Assembly (NCBI GenBank): GCA_902702965.1
Contig: CACRXP010000707.1
Location: 160,861 to 224,860 of the forward strand
Reading direction: 5' to 3'
DNA from: Spirometra erinaceieuropaei
Taxonomy: Eukaryota; Platyhelminthes; Cestoda; Diphyllobothriidea; Diphyllobothriidae
Length of the DNA: 64,000 nucleotides
Part shown: piece by piece, positions 23,160 to 36,749 of the stretch
How the letters are laid out: every line of letters starts with the position of its first letter
Position numbering within the stretch: position 1 is the first letter of the stretch
Notes under the pieces: model-generated
What the model saw: the letters and a program-made list of their open reading frames with translations, nothing else
The model's database searches: none
What the model was told of the DNA's origin: nothing
Translations under genes and position numbers: made by a program

Positions 23160-25744
23160 TTAGCAACCTTGCAAGCCATGGCTTTTAGCTCATCGTGATA
23201 AATTTAAGCTTGTCAGATTGTTTATAGAGGAGAGTATGCGATGAAACCGTCGATCGCACTCCAGCTTCCGAGTTCCAAGCACGGGTCCACTGTCCGATCC
23301 GGTAATAGGTCTGATGCCGGAAGTGGGTGCAGTTGCTGGCAGAGGTAGAGAGCCTGTCTGTGCGCCACACGCGCGACCTGACCCCCAAATCCATGCACCA
23401 TGTTTACACATAAATTGGAAGCGTCTCGGACCTCGCATATGCGAATAAGATGCCCTTAAGAAGGAGGCATGGCAGCCAGACTCTTAGTCTACCAGTCAGC
23501 CACTCGGTTCACAAAAACACAACTGGGCTGACTGCGTGATCCGGTGTCAGTTGTTTTTCTTCCCATCAATTTGCTGCTGACCGATTTCAACGTGTTCTCT
23601 TCTTCAATTACTAAAGTAACTGAGACTCCAATGTTTGTCTCTATTCACGGTTGATATCACTTTTGGCCAAACATACATTTATTACATTATGCTTCTCTTC
23701 ACCTGTTTTTTTTCGGATGCTATCCCTATTCTTCTTCTTTTTAACGGAAATGAAACCTGAGATGTATGCCACGTTTTTATAATCACCTCTTAAGGCTAAA
23801 ACATTTATTTTTGTAGACTGTTAAAGAAGCAAGAGTTCTGCACCGTCATTTCTGTTTATTTCGCGCTACCGACCCGACGAACTGTCATTCCGGCACTTGA
23901 AAGAACACCAACAAAATGCCGAAACTAGCATCCACCAAATTCAAGCTCAAAATCCAGACTAATTGATGATTCGACTGCGACCAAATGTGGGTGGTTAGTA
24001 GAGGGGAGGGCGGACTCATCAAAACCTGACCTACATCGGTTAAGGGCCTATTTGCCCGGTCTTCAAAGCGTTGGGTTAATCAAGAGTGACGCCGGCCTCA
24101 TTTGAGATTGTCGATTTTTGATGTCATTTTGCGTGTTGTTTACGTTTTTGTGGTCACTTATGTTGATACTTAGAGGTGTTCAGAGAATGAGAGGAGCAGC
24201 CGCAAAGAAACGTTTCCGATAAAGTAAATAATGTTAATAGTCATTTTGGATGAAGTCTTGTTCACGAAATTGCTGTTAGCTTAACAAATTCAGTATCGCA
24301 ATTTTTCCTTCTCTGTCCTTTTGGAAGGGATTGATTGTAGTTGTTCGTTGGCGTTCATTCCTAAACGTGTATGTGGGCATTCAGTTTCCTTTTTGAAATG
24401 AAAGTACCCATCAGTTTGGTAGTCAAGATATTATTTCTTGTCGCTGTTTAGTTATCGAAGTCTTGCTCAGTCTTTGTAGTGCCAAAACAAGTGTTTTAAG
24501 GGCATCTAATAAAGTACCAACGACTAAACGACTGAGAGTTTCTAAAGCGCATGAACCTATTTTAGGCGTCGTCGTTATATATGTAATCGCTCGAGGAGTA
24601 GCCCGTGACAGAGGAAGATTATGGATACCGAAAGTGAGATTTAGCCTCCCCCAAAAACTACACTAGACGTATAATTGTGTTTTAAAATATCTTTAGTTTT
24701 TGACCGTTCTCAGAGCAAAACATTCTTCGCTGCTTACCGTGGCATTGCACCAATGATTATCTTTCCCCTGCCATTAAAACAATGCTGACTTTTCATTTCA
24801 TCCGATCACTGATGTTGCCCTCCTATGCTCATCGTAATTCGTAGGCTTTGTTCTGAATGCCTTCAATTGTAACTGCATCTACACACTCATTCCAGTTACT
24901 GGAGGAAAGTACGCAGGCAGCACACATGTTGAAAGGTTGCTGAGCTTGGCCGTCTTTCTTCCCAAAGGATATTCTGAATAAATGTTTTTGATAACTGTCA
25001 GAAAGATGCTTGGGCTTCCACAAACCAAACTACCATAAAAAGACGAAAAGGACTCAATCAGAGGATCTAATTTATTGCTTGCATGGTGTTTGGGTTTGTT
25101 TAGAAGTAAATTTGTGGAGGCAGCAAGCGAGTAGCGATTGAAGGGTCCTTTAATGTATCAACCGGACATTACTCTTGCCGAAAAGAGGGTCGCGGTCACT
25201 GGTAACACGGTTGCACCATGTGATATTCTAAGACAGTTATGTTCAGAATGTAAGTTGGTACGAGGCGTTGCCTCTCCATTCCAATTCCGTTTAACACACG
25301 GCGCTGTTTCTGGTCTACTCAGACGTCACCATCAAAAGACTTTTCTGTAGAAAAGTTTCCATTAGGGTGCTTTCCTCCGAACATCCCAGGGTCAGTTTAT
25401 GACTGCTTTAGGGCACAAACGCAAACTTAAGAATATGCGTGTAATATACCAAATTATTTTGTGATAAGATCCATGAAGAAGAATTATTACTAACTTTCGT
25501 GCCGTCCTACTATACCAGATAGAAGAAACGTTGGCCCACTTGGCGCTTAATTATTGAGCCTTGCGGAGCTGTTACTTAAATAACCGCTAAGCAAACAGCG
25601 CTTCGTTCTGGCAGCTGGCACGTATCGCTGATGGCTCCCAAAGATAGATAATTGGGCGGCACCTATGGGGGGGAGGTGGTGAACAGTTTTCTTTTATCAG
25701 TTTTCCGATTTCCCGTACCCTGCTAAAACGTCCGTTTAAAATTT
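23160..25744. other. Unassigned sequence
   Basis: A moderately GC-rich patch at about 23240-23520 has no frame I recognise. A minus-strand frame at 24829-25023 (64 residues, containing FNMCAACVLSSSNWNEC) has protein-like composition but no match known to me. The rest is AT-rich and featureless. Confidence 0.4.
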
Positions 25745-26055
25745 TTGGCAACGATAGGGTATAGGACTCACAACTAACTTGAGCTAGCCTGTGGACTGTG
25801 TCATATGTTGAATGGTGGTAGAGGGGGTTTTACAGGTGGAGCATCACACGGGACGGAGAATAGGAAGACACAGAAAAAAGATTAGTTTTTGCGAAAGTCT
25901 TATCGTACGCTGTCATTTAGCAGAGTAAGTTAGCGCGACAATTAAAAAGATAAGCAAAAGCAATTTTCCAAAAATGAACGGACGTTGAATATAGCGTTGC
26001 TGGTAAGTTTGCAATTAGTCAGGAAGATAAGGAAATTTCAGGCAATGGGAACTGT
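25745..26055. mobile_element. Second, truncated copy of the 398-bp MITE
   Basis: Begins TTGGCAACGATAGGGTATAG, like the left end at 16199. Shared internal blocks follow in the same order: CTGTGTCATATG, GGTGGAGCATCACAC, AAAGTCTTATC.TACGC, AGTAAG.[CT]AGCG. The similarity fades near 26050, and no right inverted repeat was found. Confidence 0.6.
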
Positions 26056-26180
26056 AATTAATGAATGTTTACAGGCACACTGAATTTTAGAGTATGTTTT
26101 GTAGTTGTCATCTATTTGTGGGTCCTATACACTATCGCCACCAAATTTTTTTAAATAAATAGGATAAAAATTAAATAAAA

Positions 26181-27109
26181 CAGTCATTGACTGACCTTGT
26201 GAATTGTTACCTAAAATCCTAGAATTCGTTTTTGGCTAAAAAAGATGACTTAAAATAAAACGTTGCATTGATTAACTGATGGCACAATTCCGTAATATTT
26301 CAGGCAGGCTAGAATGTTGCCTTTAGAATGCATATCTTTTCGGCTGTCTAAAACATCGGTTTCTATACAAGACGACTGGCTAAGTAGTACGCATTTTTTC
26401 ATTAAATTTCAATGCTCTTATAAATTCAAACGTATTTTGCAGAACCATGCACTAAAACGGCCCCTTATGTATTTACGTCGCAACAAGTCATTTCTTCAAA
26501 CGTTATGCTAGAAGATAGGGCATCTTTTGGTTTTATAAATGTTCACTTACTTCGCCTTATATCTGTCTGTTTGGCAAAGCACTTCGTTAAGTTTAGAGCA
26601 TAGTGTCAATCCATTGCAATATTTTATTAGTCTTGTATGCTACCTTCTTAATTACTTAGAGTGATGCATGTTTTTCCTTTCACGGAAGATATATAGCTTG
26701 TGGACGGAAAACCCTAAATGAAAACGTACCGGCAGATTGAGCTCCAAATTATTCGTTAATCAAAAAAATTCCATTTTCAAAAGATGCCTTTGTTTCTAAT
26801 ACAAAATTCAAAGAAGAGGTGATTTGCTACCAAATGAATAGAGAGAAGAGTTTCTTGTGCGTTCTCCTACACATCATATTTTCATTTATATGAGCACTGA
26901 AATTCAAGAAAAGACTGCGCGCTACATACGTAGTCATTTCTTACCGACGGTTGAAATGAAGTGCCTTTAAATGTCACTATCTTGGCGTGTCTGAGATGTA
27001 AGTGGATTGTATGACAAAATGATCGGTATTGCAATCTTCTTCAATTAAGCCGTCCTACGCGAAAAGGCATTTACGAATTTTGGTTACCATTTTATGAGAC
27101 CGATCACTG
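26181..27109. mobile_element. Foldback MITE (mariner-like ends), copy c
   Basis: The right end reads, in reverse complement, CAGTGATCGGTCTCATAAAATGG. The left end CAGTCATTGACTGACCTTGTGAATTGTTACC is a diverged mirror of it. Inner blocks pair too: CTAGAATTCG near 26220 against CGAATTTTGG near 27074, and AGTAGTACGCATTTTTTC near 26386 against ACATACGTAGTCATTTC near 26923. It is the most diverged of the five copies, so the left boundary is approximate. Confidence 0.55.
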
Positions 27110-30100
27110 ATTGGATCTACAAAAATACATTTTGGTTCCGTGAGCCCTTCTCAGACTGTAGTTTAAATGTGTCCTCTCTGACTGTCTTAGTTTTTGAACG
27201 CGATTACCTGGATGACTATACTTTTCGAATGTTCCAGTTTGCTTTCCTAAACGATAAGGCGACTCCTGTAAACAGTCACCTTTCAATAACTTATTTACGC
27301 ACTCTGGTGCATCGAAGCAGATCAAAGTTTAGCCAATACTCATAACCTTGGCGATAAGGAAGGAAAGGTGCTCAGTTACGGAACCTAGGTATTTAAATGT
27401 TTCCACTGCAAAACTCTCGGTTGCGAAGTTTGCCGACATTTTCAAAGAGGACACTCCAGTAGCCCCTCGAGGATAACAGCATCTGATAATTTGTTTATTT
27501 GCACCTACAGTTGCAAGTATTGATTTTTGTCTGTAATTAATGAGTTACTTTGTTTATAATGAGCGATTGAGCATAGTAAACCAAAAAAACCTCTCCTGTG
27601 GGCCTGACAGGTTTTAACTACCATGTTTCCAGGCTCACCCTATTATTTCAGACGAAAGCATGAAATCGATTTTGCGTTATGACTCGGAGGATGTTGAGAC
27701 AGGAATACTTGTTATTCGTCACTCTACAGTAATCAAACTGACTGCAGGTTAATTTGCTCACAGATTCTAGTTTGCAAGGTAACAAAGCATCATTCGATTA
27801 AAGTGATACCGGGAGCATATGGAAAGAACTAGTGTTGATGGTATTCAACATCGACTTTACAAATGAAATAGCAAGACCTCGGTGGAAGGATGTGTATGGA
27901 ACAAATTTTTCAAAAAGACCAAATAAGTGATTTTTGACTCGGTCGTTGGCCAATTTATTGGTCATTTCTTTCAACAATCCTATCCTCAGTCATGTGCTCT
28001 CTGCAAACAGTACTTTTGAAACAAGCTGGCTTTTATGGAAATATATCCTCTTTAATTTGGAACATCGAGCCTCAACCTGTCTTTACTGACGCTACTATGC
28101 TACATGTTAAGAAAATACCTGTAATACTTTGCGGTTCTAAGAACTTGTATGCTTTACGCCTGCCTCATATGAACATCCCAAGTAAGCAAAAGGCATTGGC
28201 GGTCTCTTACATTTACTTCTGAAATATGTACCTGTCGTAGGAGCAAAAGCCCTATATTTTTTTCTTCTAAAAGTATGTGAGACATCTTTACCGGCCGTTC
28301 ACTGATGCCCTCACAGATGCTCCACAGATTTGATTTTCCGCGTCAGCGAAGCCGTTTTGCATCGCCCAAATACATTCCCTGAAACTTCAGAAATTCATAT
28401 TCTCTCGTCAAGTCCTCGTAAATCCTAAAGTTGAGAGCGCAAAGGCAAAGCGCTTTTTTCAGATCGCACATCTGAAGACTTTACTAATGATTCTTTCTAT
28501 TCTTTCGTAATCACCTTTCCAGCCAACAATTTCATTTCCTAGTCTGTTGTTTTGTTTCAAAGTGCGCTAATGTTTCGATCCTGTGGCAGCTACAGCTTGC
28601 TTAAAAGGGTATCAAAAATCTACTGGATCGGTTTTCATTGCTCAATTCTTACTTGTGGCTTTGTAGGCACTCCTCCTTTTATTTGTCGGAAAGAAAATAT
28701 ACACATGATTCTTTCTTTTCACCATTTACTTGACTTTTTGAGGATAAAGCCAACTCCCTCATGACACCATTAAATAAGTCTCCCTGTTCAATTGTTACTC
28801 ATAGTTCAATAGAGACATTTCAAGGATACTATCCACCTTTTCCACGTCTTTATCACAGAACATCTGGACACTTACTTCATTAGCTCAAAGTGTATTTATT
28901 TTGATATCAAACTGTGGAGTTATGGCCAATACAATTTAAGTACGTTACGTCATTTATGCCGCCAAAGCCAGACAATTGCTGCGGATGTAACTGTCTTCCT
29001 AAGTGAACGTTTATTCAGCCGCCTTCCCCTATAAGGCCCACTCTGTTTTCTTGCCCATTGCAGACAAGTGCATTTTTAATGTGATGCCGTAAAACCGTGG
29101 CAGCTCGTTCAGTAGGAACTATGTTACACGCAATCACCGCATGAAATAGACCGCAAATAATGTGGCCGTGGTGTTCTACCTGTACGTGGGATGTCAAATA
29201 TCCTCAATGGCTTCACGTAAGTTTGGTCTTTCGAGCATACTGGTCGTTCACGAAGGCCTCTCTCCGACCAGGTCACAAAAGCCATACCAAGCGAGACTCA
29301 CAGCCCCCCCCCGCCCCGGCCGACAAAAAAGACTTACTTCAAAGTAGGCCAAATACTAACTGTCGTGACTAACAGAATTAGATCCTAAAGCTGGTGCTGC
29401 CTGCAATTTCCATTGTCTATAGTGCGCACAACTCAATCCACGCTGTCATTTAATGTCGTCCCTTTCCTCCTCCGCCCGTAAGGCTGTGCCTTCAGCTACT
29501 CATGCCGAGCTCCGAAAGTTTTGGAAGTTTGGGCCACCTTATACACATTAAGGAGGCCAAACGGAATTGCCTAATGGACTTTCAAGTGGTGTGTGGCACT
29601 AGTAAGCCCCGTTGACGTTGAAAAGGCTTATTCAACAGAGGATCCATCTGATACGATGTACATTTGTTCGATAAGGCACAGCAGACAACATAAACCGATT
29701 AATCGCATTCTTCTGTCCTTACAGAGCTTGCAATTCAAGCACCTTTAAAGTGTTAGGACGGCGCTGAGCGGGACATGCCCGGCTGTTATGCACTCCCGCA
29801 CAAATTTGCTGGTAAGCTCTGAACATGATTAAAAGGCATTCGTTGCTTCCAGCATTCGGTCAAATAACTGCGAATCCACAATCCTCGTCCAATTCACTTC
29901 CCTAATCCGCCTGCCGGAGTGATCAGAATCAACCTTACAGCCTGGAAGTTTGTTCTTCTTAAACAACTGATGGTCAGCTAACAACATAGGAGTAGAAATT
30001 TGATTGCACTGCAAGTGGCTTACTAAATGGCAGCCATCTGGATTGTCAATGACCAACGCTTCTAAAAAGTAGATGCGGGGTTCACCCTTCCATAAAGCCG

Positions 30101-30250
30101 ACTTTGCCATCCAGGAGAACATCGCGAAATAATTATCTCTTGACTATGACTCGTGCTCTCCACCCGAGCAAAATTTGACACAATCAGCAAAAGCTATGTC
30201 CCCCTGCATGCCAAGCCCCGGCGACATGAAAAATAGGTTTTGAGCGGATT
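27110..30250. other. Unassigned sequence with a C-rich run
   Basis: No gene supported. A C-rich run lies at 29303-29317. A minus-strand frame at 29829-30122 (97 residues) has no motif that I recognise. The short open frames at 27992-28222 and 28552-28764 are likewise unassigned. Confidence 0.4.
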
Positions 30251-30374
30251 TCAACATCCCTGGCTACGCTGGAGGCGAATGAACTGAGTTTCTTTAGTGG
30301 CCTCGATTTTTACAAGGGCAAAGATCACGCTACCCCAGACGGAGTACTAATCTGCCACGGAGTCGGCAGCTGTA

Positions 30375-31140
30375 ATGACTTTTTTCGGGTGTACCAAGAC
30401 ATCTTGCTAACTAGACGGGATAAAGAAACAGGCATGGTTTTAATGAACAGGTCGGATTGCGCGGAAAAGATGCAGTCCATAGTATCAAGCCAGAGCAAAT
30501 TCAGGAAATTGGATAAGGAGAAATGCGCTCTACTTTGAAAGTACCATTCAACGTTTTCGGCAAAAGGACACCATAGTGAAGTAGAGGAACAACTGACTGA
30601 CTGACTGCCTAAGAAAACTACAGGCAGGGGGTTTCATAAGCGACCGTGACCTTGAACACTTTCAAACAGTTAGCACACACATCCCTCGGTTATACGGTAA
30701 AGCAAAGATCCACAAAGATGGCCTTCCAGTTTATCCAATTTTTTACATACATAACTCTTTGTATCCTGTGATAACTAAGTGATTGGCAGAGGAAATCAGG
30801 GCCATACAGAATCACCAGTAGAACGTAAGTATCAAGATACCTTCAAATTAACTGACGCCGTCGAAGACCTAGATATAAACAGAATGGCAATGTTTTCGCC
30901 AGATGTTACGTCACTTTTCACGCATATCCACGTCACAGAGAGAGTTGATCCCATCTGTGGATACCTATTGGCCAGTCAGCAGGAATTAGAAATACCGACG
31001 AACGTACTAAGGGAATTATTATCACGGTATACACTAAATATACAGTTTTTTTGGGAATCAACTTCATATGCAGATAGACAGCATCTTGTTTCTTTATTAA
31101 CGAATATCTTCTTAGTCAGGCTGTCGACATTTTAATTACA
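30375..31140 (+). pseudogene. Penelope-like reverse transcriptase fragment
   Basis: Frames in order give DKETGMVLMNRSDCAEKMQS (about 30420, the 'ADKG..VV....DY..K' block) and LRKLQAGGFISDRDLEHF (about 30610). THIPRLYGKAKIHKDGLPVY (about 30680) follows, a nearly intact 'R.YGLPKIHK.G.P.RPI' block. MFSPDVTSLFTHIHV (about 30890, motif A 'SFDVTSLFTNVP') comes next, then IPTNVLRELLSRYTLNIQF. Motif B (GSPLGP-like) and motif C are missing, and at least two frame changes are needed. The element is a 5' RT piece with no endonuclease nearby. A different Penelope subgroup from the three 3'-end copies is possible, but cannot be tested because the parts do not overlap. Confidence 0.75.
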
Positions 31141-32298
31141 TCACCAGATAAATTGGCTGGGACATTATGGTTGCCATCTCGATGAAATCCCCGCAATTGC
31201 CACTGCGGAAACCAATATAGCTGACATATTAAATACTGCAAATCGGGCACATGCTTCGATAAAGTTTACGACGGGGTGAAAACGGCAGGGTCGCTTCTGC
31301 CCTTCAATGCTCTACTAATCATAAGAGCTTGCGGTACCGTTCGAGCGAGCGTGTGTCAAAAGAGAACTTGGTTTGGATAATGTATGATATCTTGCAGTTT
31401 CGTATCCCTTCAAGAGAAATGTAATCTCGTCCGTTTTTAGCTTAAAAGGCTACAAAAGTTTGTTCGGCAGACATAATCGACGAGACACCTGGTCGAATCT
31501 AAGATCTGTTTCGCGAGAACGAGTATTACGAAAAATCTATTGCAATTAATATTATAGAGCGACCTGTAATACTCATCAAAACGACGACGCAGAAGAAAAC
31601 TCTGTTCTTTTAAGTCTGTTTTTAAGGAGACGCTGCATGCGAACTCCTAAGAAGACGCCCTGACTAGGCTGTTTTGCAAGCATCCTCGGCAGCAAGAATT
31701 TGGGTATTATTCTCAGTCCACGCCGTTTTACATGGAGAAAGTAGGGGAAGGTTGTCAACTAAGACCACCCCCACGTGCATTTTACTTCTTTACTTGTTCC
31801 TATGGAGCAGGTTATATCGGTCGCAGGAGTAGGCGCCTATCCAAATGAACAGGCAAACACCTTGCCTTGTTTAATTTCCGAGGAGGAAACCAACCTGCTG
31901 GCATGGTTGGGAAAAGGCGAAAGCATAAACAACGTCATTCTTGAACATATTGTTGATTCCGGGAATCGCGTAGACTCTAACGAAGCCTTTCAAGGTCTCA
32001 CCAAAGCGCCCTAAGTCACTGGGTCAGCGCCTGCTATCAACAGCAGTAGAGGCGACTGCCATTAGGTTACGAAAGTTGGTCTCGTGCACACAGAAGGACC
32101 TGATACGATCTCCACGTGTACGGTTAAATTTATGTACCCTTCCCTGTCGTCCCACTTCCCCTAAACCTCATTGCCTCCTAACTTACTGTCACTTCTTCCT
32201 CTACCCTCTTCTGTTCCCACATCCTACACGTATGAGGAGACGAACTGTACTCGATTTCTCTTTTCAATCACATGTTCTTTTACCGACACAGTTCCATA
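31141..32298. other. Unassigned sequence with a pyrimidine-rich stretch
   Basis: A plus-strand frame 31775-32014 (79 residues, with LISEEETNLLAWLGKGES) looks protein-like but has no family that I can name. A C/T-rich stretch runs at about 32130-32230. Decayed Penelope sequence may extend into the first 200 bases. Confidence 0.4.
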
Positions 32299-32299
32299 C

Positions 32300-32345
32300 A
32301 GTACGTGACCTATCTCATGAAATCTGATAAGGAAACTGGTGAGAG
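32300..32345 (+). repeat. Single MITE-like end
   Basis: GTACGTGACCTATCTCATGA followed by AATCTG resembles the outer end of the foldback MITE family (compare 56711 and 5760). No matching inverted end was found within the next kilobase, so it is either a broken element or a chance match. Confidence 0.35.
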
Positions 32346-32349
32346 AATT

Positions 32350-35010
32350 TCTGGATGCATTTAACGTTAAGCATTTTGTTTGCTCCTCCACTTCCTTCAA
32401 TAACGTGTCCTTTTCTTGTGTGAAAATTGTGTTTACGAAATTATATCAAGTAAAATATCAGTATATTTTAGCGAAAATGGACGTTGGAATACATTCGTGC
32501 AATCGTTTATGCTAATTCATGTCGTAGACTCCGGTTAAGCATTTGAGCGACTTTTTCATTGAAAGGATAGTAATTTATCCAAGTGAGTTTTAATAAACAG
32601 ATTTAGCCGAACTTGAAAATTTATTTTATGTCCGATGTAAACCATCGTGATCAATCTGCTAACACAAAGGTTATTTTAAGAAAACCAGAGATTTTATAAA
32701 TTCCTAAATGTCAAATTACCATATCTGTGAGATTTGGTTCCATAAAGTGCAGTAATAACGAGGATAGGGATTCCTTTGTTTAAGTGGACTGAAATGTTTC
32801 TGCCTTTTGGAAAATCCTACCTGCGGTTACATAGATGACCACCACGAAATGGTTATTTCCAGCTTTAAACATGTGAAACACTAAATGTCATGTAGTTTAG
32901 CTTTTATTCATATCTTATTCCGAAATAGAACGAGCAAAATATCTATACTTTCAGTAAAATGTCAGTATTGATATGGCCTCTCTGCCCTTCATTCATAATC
33001 GAAGAACGGAATCTAAAAACGAGCAAAAACAGTGGAAATAGCCTCAATGTATAGAAAAAGGCATGTTCTTATGTTTACGGTAGAAAAGTATGAGTATTTC
33101 TCAAGAACGCGAAAGAAACGGCCAAAAGTGTCAAATTTTTACTTGGCCTCACCGTCTAAAAATGTGAAGTACACAGAGATCCGCCAACGGAGTGCAGTAA
33201 TAAAGCACTTCTTAAAGAGGTAACTTATTAAGAAAAGTTTTTTTATTGATCAAAGGCATATTCGTTGCTGACTTTCGTTGTGGACAGACATTTTTCTCGA
33301 AAATGAAGTTTGATGTTTGAACGAGTCTTCACATGTGGCCCAAACGACCGTCTTCTCGAAAGGGAGAGCCCGAACACTCCTTAATGCGGTAAATGTCTTC
33401 AAGAGTAATTTTATTTTAAAGTTCTCAACAGACAGATAGTTCAGAATCTGTCTTTATGTAAGATCGGGTGAAAACACTGAAAATCATGAAGTATTCAGCA
33501 ACATTTCGAGACCGACTTGAAAATCAACATAATCAAAAACAAACGAGAATTGTAAATTAATTTAACGGAAGAAACGTTCCCTCTATAAACAAAAAATGCT
33601 ATGTTTACGATCACGCCTGTTAGTTCTATTTAAATTTATTAAGCACCGATCGGCCTCATGGCATGTCACCTTATGACAACTTTTGTTCCTACGACGTCCC
33701 CATCGGTGAAATCAAGCAAAGTTCACTTTCGCTTGTTGAATCTCACCTCAGTTAGCTGAAGAGACACATGGATAACACAAAACGCTGGAAAACGGTCTGG
33801 AAATCTACACTCGGAATGTAGGCAGTTGACAAACCGTCATATACGAAATCATGTCACTTAGTAAACGATATTTAGATGTAAACTTCACTAAAACACTGTT
33901 ATTAGACGTTATTTTATGTCTACATTCATATTTACTACGTTTGTGGTATGAGAATACATTTTATTCATCTAAAAACGAACTTTACTTAACTAGAGCCATT
34001 TCTGACGTTTTCGGGATATTGGGCTTTTCAAAAATAAATCGGCATTTCTTAACAACGCAACACTGCCTTTAATATTTCTTTTATATTTTTAATTCTCTTA
34101 AACTTGTACTTAATTAACCTAGACACTGGACTCATGAAGTGGTGTCGGTTTGCGAGTGATTGGCAATCATTCTTAAATTTGGACACATTTCGTGAATTAG
34201 GTCACCAACCGTATGTGCTGGTCCGGTTATAATTTGTCGGATGCACACGTATGCTAACCAAATGGTCTTTTGAACCCCTTTTTGTTGCGCAAGGCACAAC
34301 CTTCCCATTACCAACGCCTTCTCGCGTCCTTCACATCGTCAGCGAACTACGTAGATAATCTGCTGAACTACATCCTCGTCAGGAGACGTGGTCAACGTGG
34401 AAGGCTATTGGCAAGGACGATGTGCGATATAAAATTTTGCGTTGGTCAGGAGCGGATCGTCCTAAAGACGAGGCTGCTGCTCCAATACGCAGGAGGCATC
34501 AGTGTAAGGAAGCATCAGGTAAGCTAATTACCACAAGGTTAAACATCAATCAACTTTCCGATGTGCTTTTATATCAACTTGGAATGAATGCAGATGGGAC
34601 GTGGATATATGTACCTCGACCCCTCCCCCTGAACTGCAGCGCAAGGCCGCCACCAGTACGGGAATTGTGCTAATAGAGGCCTTTTAGATCAGGAAACGTG
34701 GTGTTCCTACACTTATACAAGAGCAAATGCCGCACTTGCGCTGCATGCATTAAAAAGGCACTGTATAACAAGATAGTTAAGGGGGAGGGGGATAAACACA
34801 TTCGTGACGTACCTGGATGCAAGTTCTGAGGGCGAAAGAGGGGGCTGGGGTTGAAATCACAGGAACAAACCCACAGCACGTTATTTGTGCATAAATAGAT
34901 AACACTATAACTGGTTAAGTGACGTCGATGAAAAAAGTAAAGACGTTTCATTGTGGAGTTCTAGTGCAGCGGAGACTGGCTCAAGTGTGAAATGACTACC
35001 TGACTATCAA
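32350..35010. other. Unassigned AT-rich sequence
   Basis: No gene, RNA or repeat recognised. Frames at 33851-34072 and 34270-34673 are short and motif-free. Confidence 0.45.
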
Positions 35011-35014
35011 GGCC

Positions 35015-35345
35015 ACTGCAGCTCCCTAATTTCCCCAGAAATCAAACATTAACTTTGAGTAAGTCAAACTGCTTGAGACTTGTTGACTCAGACTGAATTT
35101 TGATATGAACATTTGGGCCAAAGTTTACCAACCACAGCGGAGCAGCCGCCTTCTGTTCATAAACTGCCAACTGGCAGCCAATAGTATACACTGAGATAGC
35201 AAGACATATCATACTACGCAGTACACGTACTAGTTAAAAGTCCACTCACGTGTTTCGCCGATATTTTGCCGCTTCATGGCCGAGCTGCAAGGGGTTCGGC
35301 TCATCAATGGGCCCCCAATGTTTTCTGTGTGCAGTTCGTAGAGAA
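35015..35345 (+). repeat. Family-A repeat left of the RTE fragment
   Basis: Both halves are present: GAACATTTGGGCCAAAG and CAACCACAGCGG...AACTGCCAACTGGCAGCC (about 35106-35180), then CACGTGTTTCGCCGATATT and GGGGTTCGGCTCATCAATGG (35247-35310). It has the same order and orientation as the copy at 36335-36745 on the other side of the RTE reverse transcriptase. Confidence 0.65.
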
Positions 35346-35362
35346 AACGAGACTTCTCCTTC

Positions 35363-36330
35363 GTGAAACTCAAAGCGACCCACGCGCTGATGACCAGATC
35401 ATGCGACCGATGCCAAAATCGCCGACTCTGGGGCACTGGGTCGAGTACTTCAGGGGCGTTCTCAACCGTCTACTCGCAGTCTGTAGGAGAGACATTCGTA
35501 AACTGCTCCAGAGTAGGCCAAATGCTGATCTTAGTCCCAGGTCCCCTTTGAGGGAAACGATCACAACAATGCGAAAGAGGTCAAATGAACTCGATTGCAA
35601 CGAACATCTTCAAACACGTGGATTTCGTAACTTTCGAAAAGACTGACGTTGCGGATTCAGTAACCCCATAATCTTTGGACATCTCGAAGTGAATAGGAAA
35701 AATTATGGCAGATATAAACTGCTGCGAAATCTGCCTCCGCAGCATCGCAGACAAGTTATTTGCCTGGGTGTTATCCAGTAGCCGGAAGGCAGAGATCAAG
35801 CAGGGATTAACTTAAAAAGTAATGCAGTCTCGGATAGACTGCGGAATAAAAAAGGCCATTCTCGTAATACACAAGTTAGTTACCGAAAATTGGGTGATAG
35901 TTCATCTTAGTAACTTCTTTAATCTAAGAAATGCTTCTGACGTCGCGAAAAGCGATTGACTCCGGAAAATCATGATGAAAATATGGTGTCGCAAACGGTT
36001 TACGCAAATGATAAAACGCATTCATGGTGGCATGCTGTTACTTGCCAAAAACAGCAAATCAGTCTTGAAAGCGTTTGCGATAAAGGATGGGATGTCGCAC
36101 GACTGCGTACTATCAGCTATCTTATTCAGCCTCATGTTTTGCCAAATGTCAATGGACGTCCACCTTCAGTAAAGGCTGTATTAAGACATTAGTTACCGAA
36201 CTAATTGGCAGTTACTCAGTATCCAGTGCATGAACATAGAACTGAAAACGACCACGACTCTTCAGTCGCTAACGACTGCGTACGGAAGAGCACGGCCGAA
36301 ACAAAACACAGTAGACATGAAACAGTCGCT
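35363..36330 (+). pseudogene. RTE-type LINE reverse transcriptase, decayed
   Basis: LGHWVEYFRGVLNR (about 35430) is the 'RW.E+F..LLNR' linker that precedes the RT in RTE/BovB-type LINEs. SIADKLFAWVLSS (35735-35780, in a frame without an ATG) matches 'SI..K+.A.+LL.RL'. IKRIHGGMLLLAKNSKS leads to DGMSHDCVLSAILFSLMF (about 36015-36140), a clear 'GV.QGCVL.P.LF.L.F' motif B. The catalytic YADD-type motif is not seen downstream. At least two frame changes are required. Resemblance is to flatworm and vertebrate RTE elements as families; the exact clade needs a search. Confidence 0.7.
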
Positions 36331-36334
36331 TCTT

Positions 36335-36745
36335 AATTTCCTCAGAAATTATCTACGAAATTGGAGAAGATCAGTTTATTCAGGGTCTATATGCTCAGAC
36401 CAAGAATTTTATGTATGAATAGTTGGGTCAAAGTCCATCAACCACAGCAGGTAACCGCGTAATATTCATTAAATGCCGACAGGCAGCTAGTAGTGTACGT
36501 TAGGTTAAGGTGATACCATGCTAACCGCACAGGTACTAGCCAAAAGCCCACACACGCGTGTTTCGTCGATATTCTGCCGCTGCATGGCGCAGCTGCGAGG
36601 CGTTCGCCTCGTCAGTGGGTCCTCCAGCATCCTCTGTGTGTTTTTTGGCGGATGCTCAAGTCTAAAAATTGTCGCTTTTTTATCTCCTCAGAAATTATCT
36701 ACGAAGTTGGAGGGGGTTTCTCAAATTGCAGCCCGAGAACGCGGA
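36335..36745 (+). repeat. Family-A repeat right of the RTE fragment
   Basis: The best complete unit: AGATCAGTTTATTCAGGGTC, AGTCCATCAACCACAGCAGG, CAGGTACTAGCCAAAAGCCC, GATATTCTGCCGCTGCATGG and CTCGTCAGTGGGTCC appear in order. The segment AGAAATTATCTACGAA[AG]TTGGAG occurs at both its beginning (36345) and end (36690), which suggests tandem organisation of units about 345 bases long. Confidence 0.7.
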
Positions 36746-36749
36746 GAAT

